Assembly: GCA_021812735.1 (NCBI GenBank)
Contig: JAKAMV010000489.1
Coordinates: forward strand, 1-7,496
From: Chloroflexota bacterium
GTDB taxonomy: Bacteria > Chloroflexota > Limnocylindria > Limnocylindrales > CSP1-4
Length of the DNA stretch: 7,496 nt
Direction of reading: 5' to 3'
The position numbers and the translations under genes are program-made. Each line of letters opens with the position of its first letter. Position 1 is the first letter of the stretch. Shown in pieces: positions 1 through 5,457 of the stretch. The notes beneath the pieces were generated by a model. It was not told the DNA's origin. It saw only the letters and a program-made list of their open reading frames with translations, and ran no database searches.

Positions 1-93
1 CAGGCCCTTCATGGCCTGCGCCGTCTTGACGATCGGCAGGAGGCACGAGAGGCCCCGGGCATCGACGCGCTGGGCGATCGCTGTGCTATCCAT
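1..93 (-). CDS. TusA/SirA-family sulfur-carrier protein, N-terminal part (runs off the left edge)
   Basis: Only the first 31 residues are in the window. They read MDSTAIAQRVDARGLSC and then LLPIVKTAQAMKGL, which matches the start of TusA/SirA proteins: an Asp-x-(R/x)-G-L lead-in, the sulfur-accepting cysteine (Cys17), a proline three residues later and the first amphipathic helix. TusA proteins are small (about 75-85 residues) cytoplasmic carriers that pass persulfide sulfur between donors and acceptors such as DsrE-type proteins. Family members normally have C-P-x-P at the active site. Here the motif is C-L-L-P, so the first proline is lost. The ATG at 93 is preceded by a strong AGGAAGG ribosome binding site (99-105), so the start is secure. 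It is the last visible gene of the arsR-dsrE-like operon, 48 nt after the dsrE-like stop. The family call is confident. The exact role is inferred, because the rest of the gene is missing. Confidence 0.8.
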   Translation of the reverse strand, partial: MDSTAIAQRVDARGLSCLLPIVKTAQAMKGL

Positions 94-141
94 CACACCC
101 TTCCTTTCCGGTGGGGGTCCGGCTGGGACCGCCGGCTTGCC

Positions 142-555
142 TCAGATGAAGACGATCTGGCCGTCGCCTGCCTCCGCCAGGAACGTCGTGATCCCCTGAA
201 CCCCGTCCACCAGCGGATCGAGGTCGGACGGCTGGAGATGCAGGAGGTCCATCGAGAGCGCGCAGGCATGGATCTCGACCCCGCCGAGCTCCCTCGCCTG
301 ACGCAAGTTCTCGGACCAGTGCGGCTTGCCATCGGCGGCCGCCTGCGCCAGGGCGGCCGCGCCGGCCGCGCCCGCTTCCGGAGCCAGCCCATGGTCGCTC
401 CCGATGCGGTCGGCGCGGAAGGCGTCGAGCGCCCAGTACTGCAACAGGATGTGCACCGGCCGGTTGAGCACCGCGGCACCCGCCGCGATGACGGCGGCCG
501 CCTGCAGCTTGTCGTCGGTGCCGGAGAAGAGCACGATCGAGAGCGGTTCGTCCAT
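142..555 (-). CDS. DsrE/DsrF-like (DsrE2-type) sulfur-relay protein
   Basis: A 137-residue protein with the DsrE/DsrF/TusD-like fold pattern: an N-terminal beta strand followed by a Ser-Gly-Thr loop (LSIVLFSGT, residues 5-13), a long Ala-rich helix, a second strand VHILLQYWAL (34-43), and a conserved segment VEIHACALSMDLL (93-105). The sole cysteine, Cys98, sits in that segment; a C-x-(M/L)-S-M-D block is characteristic of DsrE2-like and peroxiredoxin-like DsrE proteins, where the cysteine carries persulfide sulfur. An Ala/Gly-rich low-complexity stretch (about 59-74) lies in the middle. No signal peptide or membrane helix is evident, so a cytoplasmic location is expected. A GTG one codon upstream (558) is possible, but the GAGG at 561-564 is spaced correctly only for the ATG at 555. 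The gene lies between an ArsR regulator and a TusA-like gene, which supports a TusA-DsrE sulfur-transfer pair. The partner and end acceptor cannot be told from here. Confidence 0.85.
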   Translation of the reverse strand: MDEPLSIVLFSGTDDKLQAAAVIAAGAAVLNRPVHILLQYWALDAFRADRIGSDHGLAPEAGAAGAAALAQAAADGKPHWSENLRQARELGGVEIHACALSMDLLHLQPSDLDPLVDGVQGITTFLAEAGDGQIVFI

Positions 556-560
556 CACTG

Positions 561-564
561 CCTC
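561..564 (-). promoter_or_regulatory. Ribosome binding site of the dsrE-like gene, overlapping the arsR stop
   Basis: GAGG on the minus strand, 5 nt before the ATG at 555 and sharing bases with the TGA stop of the arsR gene (565-563). The spacing favours ATG 555 over the GTG at 558 and implies translational coupling of the two genes. Confidence 0.6.
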
Positions 565-925
565 ACACGGGCTGGGGGATCGACTGCGGGTGGGGGCTGG
601 GCGCGAGCGCCGACGGCGTTTCGGTGAGCTGCCCGAGCCGTGCCAGGCGTCGCATCAGGACCTCGTGCATGATGTCGCAGGCGCGGATGATGTCCGGATC
701 GGCGAGCCGGTAGTGCACTTCGCGGCCGACCCGTTCGGCCTCGACGAGGCCGGCGCTGCGCATCACCGCGAGGTGCTGCGACACGTTCGGCTGCGGCACG
801 TTCAGCTCCTCCGCCAGTCGCCCGACTTCGCAGGGCCCCTCGGCCAGGCGGTGGATGATTTCGAGGCGGCGGGGATTGGCGAGCGTCTTGAGGACCATCG
901 CCTGCATCACGCAGATCTCATCCAT
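563..925 (-). CDS. ArsR-family winged-helix transcriptional regulator
   Basis: A 120-residue ArsR/SmtB-type repressor. The family signatures are clear: LKTLANPRRLEII (12-24), the helix-turn-helix with recognition helix VPQPNVSQHLAVMRSAGLV (43-61), and the beta-wing VEAERVGREVHYRLADP (61-77). Cysteines are at 5, 32 (GPCEVG) and 83 (IIRACDIM). The metal-binding ELCVCDL-type motif of ArsR/SmtB is absent. Persulfide-sensing relatives such as BigR/SqrR use one cysteine near helix 3 and one in the C-terminal helix; Cys32 and Cys83 are a similar but not identical arrangement, so sensing of sulfane sulfur is only inferred. The C-terminal tail (about 103-120) is Pro/Ser-rich and looks disordered. It is first in the operon with the dsrE-like and tusA-like genes and most likely represses it and itself. 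The ATG at 925 has no good ribosome binding site, so translation may be leaderless. Confidence 0.9.
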   Translation of the reverse strand: MDEICVMQAMVLKTLANPRRLEIIHRLAEGPCEVGRLAEELNVPQPNVSQHLAVMRSAGLVEAERVGREVHYRLADPDIIRACDIMHEVLMRRLARLGQLTETPSALAPSPHPQSIPQPV

Positions 926-943
926 GCATCGAACAATGAACGC

Positions 944-959
944 ATGCGCACAAGTGCAT
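944..959. promoter_or_regulatory. Candidate ArsR operator upstream of the arsR gene
   Basis: The sequence atgcgcacaagtgcat contains two nested dyads: GCAC-aa-GTGC (948-957) and ATGC-N8-GCAT (944-959). It lies 19-34 nt upstream of the arsR start codon, where an autoregulatory ArsR repressor would be expected to bind. This is a positional and symmetry argument only. Confidence 0.3.
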
Positions 960-1061
960 CAGTACCGTCATGGCATGAGCTGGCTGTGCTGCAATGCCCA
1001 AGCTTCGGCGAGCCAGATGCCCCGGTCGTAGATGACTGGTGGCCCCACGCCATGCGCGGCT

Positions 1062-1080
1062 CGTCGATGGCTGATCGACG
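1062..1080. repeat. Perfect 7-bp inverted repeat (hairpin or dyad)
   Basis: CGTCGAT, a 5-nt spacer GGCTG, and ATCGACG. The arms pair perfectly. It lies in the intergenic region about 150 bp before the HAD gene and could be a protein-binding dyad. No T-tract follows on either strand, so it is not a typical intrinsic terminator. Confidence 0.35.
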
Positions 1081-1218
1081 CCGGCTGCCAGAAGGCCCGT
1101 CCGGGGGCACGACTCATCCGAACGTGCCGGCCCCCACGATCACGCGCAGGCCGCGCACGATCCGGTCGATGGCGCGATGATGGAGCCGCTTCGGGCAATC
1201 GATGGACAGACCGACACT

Positions 1219-1222
1219 GGAG
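1219..1222 (+). promoter_or_regulatory. Ribosome binding site that sets the HAD gene start
   Basis: GGAG, 5 nt before the GTG at 1228. The upstream in-frame ATG codons at 1177 and 1180 have no such site, and the extra residues they would add do not look like part of the HAD fold. Confidence 0.6.
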
Positions 1223-1227
1223 AAACG

Positions 1228-1950
1228 GTGGGCGACACACTGCCGACGGTGGCGACGTTCGACTGCTATGGGACCTTGGTCGACTGGGAAGGGGGGGTCG
1301 GGGCCTTCCTGTACGACCTGGCGCTCCGGCGTGGCGACCCTGACCTGCGCCCGGGGCAGGAGCTGCGGGACCGCTGGGAGACGATCCAGTTCGGCCTCCT
1401 ACAGGGGCCCTACCGACCGTACCGGGAGATCCTCGCGGAGAGCCTGCGCCGCTACGAGGAGGAACGCGGGTACCCCTGGGACCCCGCCGACGGGATCGCG
1501 CTGGCACGGTCGATGCGGTCGTGGCAACCGTTCCCCGACACCCGCCCGGCACTGCGCCAGGCCCGCGAGCAGGGACTGCGCCTGGTGATCGTGTCGAACA
1601 CCGATCGCGACATCATCGCGCACACGCTGCGCCACCTCGCGGTGCCGTTCGATGCGGTGGTGACCGCCGAGGACTGCGTAGCCTACAAGCCCGCCGAGAC
1701 GGTCTTTCGGCGGGCGCTCGAGCGGATCGGCGAACCACCCGAGCGTGTCCTCCACGTCGCGTTCGGGTTCCGCTACGACATCGGGCCCGCCCAGCGGATG
1801 GGCATGCGGACGGCCTGGGTGAACCGCCACGTCGAGGCGGCACCCGGCCCCGAACGGCCGGACCACGTATGGCGCGACCTGTGGGGCCTGGCGGAGCTGG
1901 TCGGCGGGCGCGGGCCGGTGCCGTCGCCCGGTGCCATCACAACGCGCTGA
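1228..1950 (+). CDS. HAD-superfamily hydrolase, haloacid dehalogenase type II-like
   Basis: A 240-residue protein, the usual length for the (S)-2-haloacid dehalogenase/HAD subfamily II group. All four HAD motifs are visible: motif I FDCYGTLVDW with nucleophile Asp12 and Thr16; motif II VIVSNTD with Ser123; motif III with Lys154 in AYKPAETVF; motif IV around Asp184 in FRYDIGPA, followed by the family-typical GMRTAWVNR (192-200). Residues about 20-100 form the helical cap. The Ser-x-Asn-x-x-Asp block of true L-2-haloacid dehalogenases is not present before Asp184 (it reads AFGFRYD), and the Ser common in related hydrolases at that spot is a Gly (Gly180). Real dehalogenase activity is therefore doubtful and the substrate is unknown. 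A phosphatase or other HAD activity is equally possible. The start is the GTG at 1228, chosen on its ribosome binding site. No signal peptide is seen. It stands alone on the plus strand, divergent from the arsR operon. Confidence 0.88.
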   Translation: MGDTLPTVATFDCYGTLVDWEGGVGAFLYDLALRRGDPDLRPGQELRDRWETIQFGLLQGPYRPYREILAESLRRYEEERGYPWDPADGIALARSMRSWQPFPDTRPALRQAREQGLRLVIVSNTDRDIIAHTLRHLAVPFDAVVTAEDCVAYKPAETVFRRALERIGEPPERVLHVAFGFRYDIGPAQRMGMRTAWVNRHVEAAPGPERPDHVWRDLWGLAELVGGRGPVPSPGAITTR

Positions 1951-1960
1951 GATCTCGACG

Positions 1961-1972
1961 ACGGGCGCCCGT
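1961..1972. terminator. GC palindrome just after the HAD stop, possible terminator
   Basis: ACGGGCGCCCGT is a perfect 12-bp palindrome starting 11 nt after the HAD stop codon. It can form a short hairpin, but no T-run follows, so it would be at best a weak or Rho-assisted stop signal. Confidence 0.25.
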
Positions 1973-2071
1973 GCCGCCTGCCGCGCCGCCCTGGAGGACG
2001 GGGGCGGCGGACCTACTCGTCCGGGGGGCACGGTCGGCCTCAGAGGGTCCGGTAGGGGGCCATTCGGCAGA

Positions 2072-2099
2072 TTGGCGGGAGCGTTTAGACCCGGACAAT
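2072..2099 (+). promoter_or_regulatory. Possible promoter for the gene at 2136
   Basis: A -35-like TTGGCG (2072-2077) and a -10-like GACAAT (2094-2099) separated by 16 nt, each 4 of 6 to the sigma-70 consensus. The predicted transcription start near 2106 leaves a leader of about 30 nt before the ATG at 2136. This stretch is more AT-rich than its surroundings. Confidence 0.3.
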
Positions 2100-2135
2100 A
2101 CGGGTATCGAGCGTCCCATACGGCAGAATTCCCTG

Positions 2136-2648
2136 ATGCATTCTCCGCTTCCCACACCAGGCGCCATGGAGCACGCCGTCCATCTCCGGCTCGTCCAGCC
2201 GTGGACCGGCGATCTCGAGCGCGCCCGGCACCGGCTCGACGACGGCTCGGCCGAGTGGCTGGGCAACCGCCTACCTGGACCCGAGGACCGGCCGACGGTG
2301 CGTCGCTACGAAAGCGACCTGATCCTGCCGATGCGCGAGCAGGCACGTCACATGGTGCTGCGCAAGGCCGCCCTGGTCGACCTCGGTCCCGTGACGGCCG
2401 TCCCGGGAGGGTTCGTCCTCGACGTCAGCTGGCGATCGGCCAACCTCGCGCCGCTCTTCCCGGTCTTCGTCGGCACGCTCACGGTGACGCAACACGAACT
2501 GGCCCTCGAAGGCTACTACGCCCCGCCAGGCGGCGAGATCGGCGTGATCCTCGACCGCGCGCTCCTCAACATCGCGGCACGCGGCACGGCGCGCTGGTTC
2601 CTCGCGCGGGTCGCATCCGCGATCGAGACGGCGTCGGATCCCGGCTAA
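2136..2648 (+). CDS. Conserved protein of unknown function, SRPBCC-like C-terminal half
   Basis: A 170-residue soluble protein without signal peptide, membrane helix or cysteine. I do not recognise a named family with certainty. Visible features are an N-terminal strand-like segment EHAVHLRLVQPW (12-23), a charged middle, alternating hydrophobic strands (AALVDLGPV, 78-86; GFVLDVSW, 92-99), then FVGTLTVTQHELALEGYYAPPG (111-132) and a final amphipathic helix with ARWFLARV (152-159). The L-x-x-x-G-x-Y-x-P-P-x-G-x-x-G-x-x-x-D pattern (about 122-140) followed by a terminal helix resembles small SRPBCC or polyketide-cyclase-like proteins, which bind hydrophobic ligands in a helix-grip fold; that assignment is tentative. 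The ATG at 2136 has no clear ribosome binding site. The in-frame ATG at 2166 (giving 160 residues) has a weak AGG 5 nt upstream and may be the true start. It lies 185 bp after the HAD gene and is convergent with aceE. Confidence 0.7.
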   Translation: MHSPLPTPGAMEHAVHLRLVQPWTGDLERARHRLDDGSAEWLGNRLPGPEDRPTVRRYESDLILPMREQARHMVLRKAALVDLGPVTAVPGGFVLDVSWRSANLAPLFPVFVGTLTVTQHELALEGYYAPPGGEIGVILDRALLNIAARGTARWFLARVASAIETASDPG

Positions 2649-2657
2649 GAGCGGCAC

Positions 2658-2674
2658 GGCCGGCGTCTCCGGCC
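2658..2674. terminator. Possible bidirectional terminator hairpin between convergent genes
   Basis: GGCCGG, loop CGTCT, CCGGCC: a perfect 6-bp GC stem formed by the first tandem repeat unit and the bases flanking it. A weaker 4-bp version forms in the second unit. It lies between two convergent stop codons (2648 and 2706), where a shared terminator is expected. There is no T-tract. Confidence 0.3.
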
Positions 2675-2701
2675 CGGCGTCTCCGGCCCGACGTCTCCAA
2701 C
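2660..2701. repeat. Three tandem copies of a 14-bp unit
   Basis: Two identical copies of CCGGCGTCTCCGGC (2660-2673 and 2674-2687) and a third with three changes (CCGACGTCTCCAAC, 2688-2701). The array fills nearly all of the 57-bp gap between the convergent genes and ends 4 bp before the last base of the aceE stop codon. Confidence 0.85.
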
Positions 2702-2705
2702 CGCG

Positions 2706-5402
2706 CTACGTGGTCAGCGAGAACGGCGCGTCCGCCTCGATCCCCAGCTCGGCGAGCGCCGCCATCACCTGCGCGCGGTCGATGCGCTCACCCTCGGCCA
2801 GCGCGGCGAGCGTGGCCACCGCGATGTGCTCCGCGTCGATCTCGAAGAAGCGGCGCAGTGCCTCGCGCGTGTCGCTGCGGCCGAAGCCGTCGGTGCCGAG
2901 CGAGACCCACGTGCCGGGAACCCAGCGCGCAATCTGGTCCGGGACCGCGGTCACGAAATCGGTCGCGGCGATGATCGGCCCGGCGGCGCCCGCCTCGGAG
3001 AGTGCGGCGGTCACGAACGGGACCCGGCGCGGCTCGCCCGGATGCAGTCGATTCCAACGGTCGACGACGAGGGCTTCGACGCGCAGCTGTTGGTACGACG
3101 TGGCGCTCCAGACATCGGCCGCGATCCCGAACCGCTCGGCGAGCAGTTCCTGGGCACGCAGCACCTGCTGCATGATCGAGCCGCTGCCGAGCAGGGTGGC
3201 GCGGGCCCGCGGTTCGCCCTCCAGCGCGGGCGCCGGGCGGAAGCGGTACAGGCCACGCACGATCCCCTCGGCCACGCCTTCCGGCATCGGCGGCATCACG
3301 TAGTTCTCGTTGTAGAGCGTGATGTAGTACGAGGCGTCGAGGCCACCCAGCAGGCGCGCGATCCCGTCGCGGATGATCTCCGCCGTCTCGTAGGCGAACG
3401 CCGGGTCGTACGCACGGATGGCCGGGTAGGCCGAGGCGAGCAGATGGCTGTGCCCGTCGTCGTGCTGCAACCCTTCCCCGTGGAGGGTCGTGCGGCCGGC
3501 GGTCGCGCCCATCAGGAAGCCGCGCCCGCGCACGTCACCGAGCGCCCAGAACTCGTCCCCGGTGCGCTGGAACCCGAACATCGAGTAGAAGATGTAGAAG
3601 GGCAGCATCGGTTCGGCGTGCGTCGCGTAGCTCGTGGCCGCGGCCTGGAACGACGCGCTCGAGCCGGCCTCGGTGATGCCTTCCTCCAGCACCTGTCCGT
3701 CGGTTGCTTCTCGGTAGGAGAGGACCAGGTTCGAGTCCACGGGCTCGTAGCGCTGCCCGTGCGCCGAGTAGATGCCGACCTCCTTGAAGAGGGGATCCAT
3801 GCCGAACGTGCGCGCCTCGTCGGGCACGATGGGGACGACCCGTCGGCCGATCGACCGATCGCGGATCAGGTTGCGCAGCAACTTGGCGAACGCCATGGTC
3901 GTCGAGACCGCCTGCCCAGCGGAGCCGGCGCGGAACTCCTCGAACGCCGCGTCGGCGGGCAGCTCGAGCGTCTTCGGGACGACCACGCGGCGCGGCAGCG
4001 GGCCGCCGAGGGCGCGCCGTCGTTCCAGCAGATAGCGGATCTCCGGCGCATCGGCCCCCGGGTGGTAGTACGGCGCCTCCTTGAGCTTCTCGTCCGGGAT
4101 CGGCAGCTCGAGGCGATCGCGGAAGACGCGCAGCTCGGCCTCGGAGAGCTTCTTGGCCTGGTGCGTGATGTTGCGCGCCTCGACGCCCGGGCCGAGCGTC
4201 CAGCCCTTGACGGTCTTCGCGAGGATCGCGGTCGGGGCGCCCCGGTGGGCCAACGCGGCCGCATAGGCCGCATAGACCTTGCGGTAGTCGTGGCCGCCCC
4301 GTCGCAGTCGCTGTAGCTCGTCGTCTGTCTTGTCGGCCACCAGGGCCTGCAGACGCGGGTCGCCCCCGAAGAAGTGCTGGCGGATGTACGCGCCCGACTC
4401 CACCGAGAACTTCTGGAACTCGCCGTCGAGCGTCTCGTTCATACGGTGGACGAGCACGCCGTCCACGTCGCGCGCGAGCAGCTCGTCCCACTCGCGCCCC
4501 CAGATCACCTTGATGACGTTCCACCCGGCACCGCGGAAGAGCCCCTCGAGCTCCTGGATGATCTTGCCGTTGCCGCGCACCGGGCCGTCGAGACGCTGCA
4601 GGTTGCAGTTGACCACGAAGGTCAGGTTGTCGAGCCCATCGCGGCCGGCCAGGCCGAGCGCAGCCAGCGCCTCGGGCTCGTCCATCTCGCCGTCCCCGAG
4701 GAACGCCCAGACATGGTTCTGACTCGTATCTTTGATGCCGCGTGCCTGCAGGTAGCGGTTGAAGCGCGCCTGGTAGACCGCGGCGAGCGGCCCCAGGCCC
4801 ATCGAGACTGTGGGGAACTCCCAGAAGTCCGGCATCAAGCGCGGGTGGGGGTAGGAGCTGAGCCCTTGCCCGGGCACCACCTCCCGGCGGAAGTGGTCGA
4901 GCTGCGACTCCGAGAGCCGCCCCTCGAGGTACGCGCGGGCATAGATGCCGGGGGCGGCGTGGCCCTGCACGAAGACCTGGTCGCCCATGCCGGGCGCGTC
5001 CTTGCCGCGGAAGAAATGGTTGAATCCGACCTCGTAGAGCGTCGCGGCCGAGGCGTACGTCGCGAGGTGGCCGCCGATCCCCGGGGTCAGGTTGTTGGCA
5101 CGCAGCACCATCGCCACGGCGTTCCAGCGCACCATGCGGCGGATGCGGTGCTCCATCCACTCGTCGCCCGGGAACGGCGGTTCCTGTTCGGGGGAGATCG
5201 TGTTGATGTAGCGGGTCTGGGTCAGCGGCGGCAGCCCGATGTCGAGCTGGCGGGCACGTTTCAGGAGCCGATACAGGATGAACTGGGCACGATCGGGCCC
5301 GGCGGTCTGGACGACCGAGTCGAGCGCCTCGATCCAGTCGAGGGTTTCCTGGGGATCGCTGTCGGGGAGCTGGCGCTTGAAGTCGCCGTACGCGTCGAAC
5401 AT
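2706..5402 (-). CDS. aceE: Pyruvate dehydrogenase E1 component, homodimeric type
   Basis: An 898-residue protein that aligns along its whole length with AceE of Escherichia coli (887 residues). It catalyses thiamine-diphosphate-dependent decarboxylation of pyruvate and reductive acetylation of the E2 lipoyl groups, the entry of carbon into the TCA cycle. The ThDP/Mg motif GDGEMDEPE begins at 236 and ends with the Asn in VVNCNLQ (263-269). The mobile catalytic loop RGGHDYRK (368-375) keeps the His equivalent to E. coli His407. A Glu in EGITEAG (574-580) matches the cofactor-activating glutamate, GLQHDDGHSH (644-653) carries the active-site histidines, and LGTDGFGRSDTREALRRFFE (835-854) is the typical C-terminal signature. 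The ATG at 5402 gives an N-terminus (FKRQLPDSDPQETLDWIEAL) matching the family's E2-binding start, although it lacks a strong ribosome binding site. No frameshift or missing key residue was seen. It lies 44 nt after a MarR regulator on the same strand. E2 and E3 genes are not nearby. The open frame extends upstream through marR, but that part is a shadow. Confidence 0.97.
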   Translation of the reverse strand: MFDAYGDFKRQLPDSDPQETLDWIEALDSVVQTAGPDRAQFILYRLLKRARQLDIGLPPLTQTRYINTISPEQEPPFPGDEWMEHRIRRMVRWNAVAMVLRANNLTPGIGGHLATYASAATLYEVGFNHFFRGKDAPGMGDQVFVQGHAAPGIYARAYLEGRLSESQLDHFRREVVPGQGLSSYPHPRLMPDFWEFPTVSMGLGPLAAVYQARFNRYLQARGIKDTSQNHVWAFLGDGEMDEPEALAALGLAGRDGLDNLTFVVNCNLQRLDGPVRGNGKIIQELEGLFRGAGWNVIKVIWGREWDELLARDVDGVLVHRMNETLDGEFQKFSVESGAYIRQHFFGGDPRLQALVADKTDDELQRLRRGGHDYRKVYAAYAAALAHRGAPTAILAKTVKGWTLGPGVEARNITHQAKKLSEAELRVFRDRLELPIPDEKLKEAPYYHPGADAPEIRYLLERRRALGGPLPRRVVVPKTLELPADAAFEEFRAGSAGQAVSTTMAFAKLLRNLIRDRSIGRRVVPIVPDEARTFGMDPLFKEVGIYSAHGQRYEPVDSNLVLSYREATDGQVLEEGITEAGSSASFQAAATSYATHAEPMLPFYIFYSMFGFQRTGDEFWALGDVRGRGFLMGATAGRTTLHGEGLQHDDGHSHLLASAYPAIRAYDPAFAYETAEIIRDGIARLLGGLDASYYITLYNENYVMPPMPEGVAEGIVRGLYRFRPAPALEGEPRARATLLGSGSIMQQVLRAQELLAERFGIAADVWSATSYQQLRVEALVVDRWNRLHPGEPRRVPFVTAALSEAGAAGPIIAATDFVTAVPDQIARWVPGTWVSLGTDGFGRSDTREALRRFFEIDAEHIAVATLAALAEGERIDRAQVMAALAELGIEADAPFSLTT

Positions 5403-5421
5403 CTCGCGCGCATGGTAAAGC

Positions 5422-5457
5422 GGGCGGGCCGTTGGCGCCGCGGACGTCAACCCGCCC
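5422..5457 (-). promoter_or_regulatory. GC-rich inverted repeat across the marR-aceE junction
   Basis: In the transcript the left arm GGGCGGGTTG (5457-5448) can pair with CAAC-ggc-CCGCCC (5434-5422), giving 10 base pairs with a 3-nt bulge and a 13-nt loop. It covers the marR stop codon and ends 19 nt before the aceE start. A short CTTTACC follows. It could act as an attenuator, an mRNA-stabilising or processing element, or a weak terminator. The function is inferred from position only. Confidence 0.35.

Larger units (their letters stand above)
926..1227. other. Divergent control region between the arsR operon and the HAD gene
   Basis: About 300 bp without a convincing gene. Open frames cross it on both strands, but none has a recognisable protein motif or a credible ribosome binding site. 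The arsR-proximal end (about 926-970) is locally AT-richer and holds several ATGC/GCAT words and an inverted repeat (948-957). The middle has a 7-bp perfect inverted repeat (1062-1080). No clear -35/-10 pair could be assigned for either flanking gene. Confidence 0.5.

Noticed and set aside
326..1180. Open frame of 284 codons on the plus strand across dsrE-like, arsR and the intergenic region
   Set aside because: It is antisense to two genes with clear family signatures, and its composition is that of a mirrored frame.
1177..1227. Upstream ATG starts (1177, 1180) for the HAD gene
   Set aside because: They lack a ribosome binding site and add residues not typical of the family, while GTG 1228 has GGAG at the right spacing.
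968..1552. Minus-strand open frame across the intergenic region and the 5' part of the HAD gene
   Set aside because: Most of it mirrors the HAD gene. The tail in the intergenic DNA has a somewhat protein-like segment, but no family is recognised and no start signal lies there. A decayed gene remnant is possible but not supported.
1521..2135. Extension of the frame of the gene at 2136 back into the HAD gene
   Set aside because: The N-terminal part is a Pro/Arg-rich shadow of the HAD gene in another frame.
2826..4316. Long open frame (about 496 codons) on the plus strand opposite aceE
   Set aside because: It lies wholly antisense to a clearly homologous aceE, is Arg/Gly/Val-rich as expected from mirrored GC-rich codons, and has no recognisable domain. 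The same applies to the open frame at 4374-5777.
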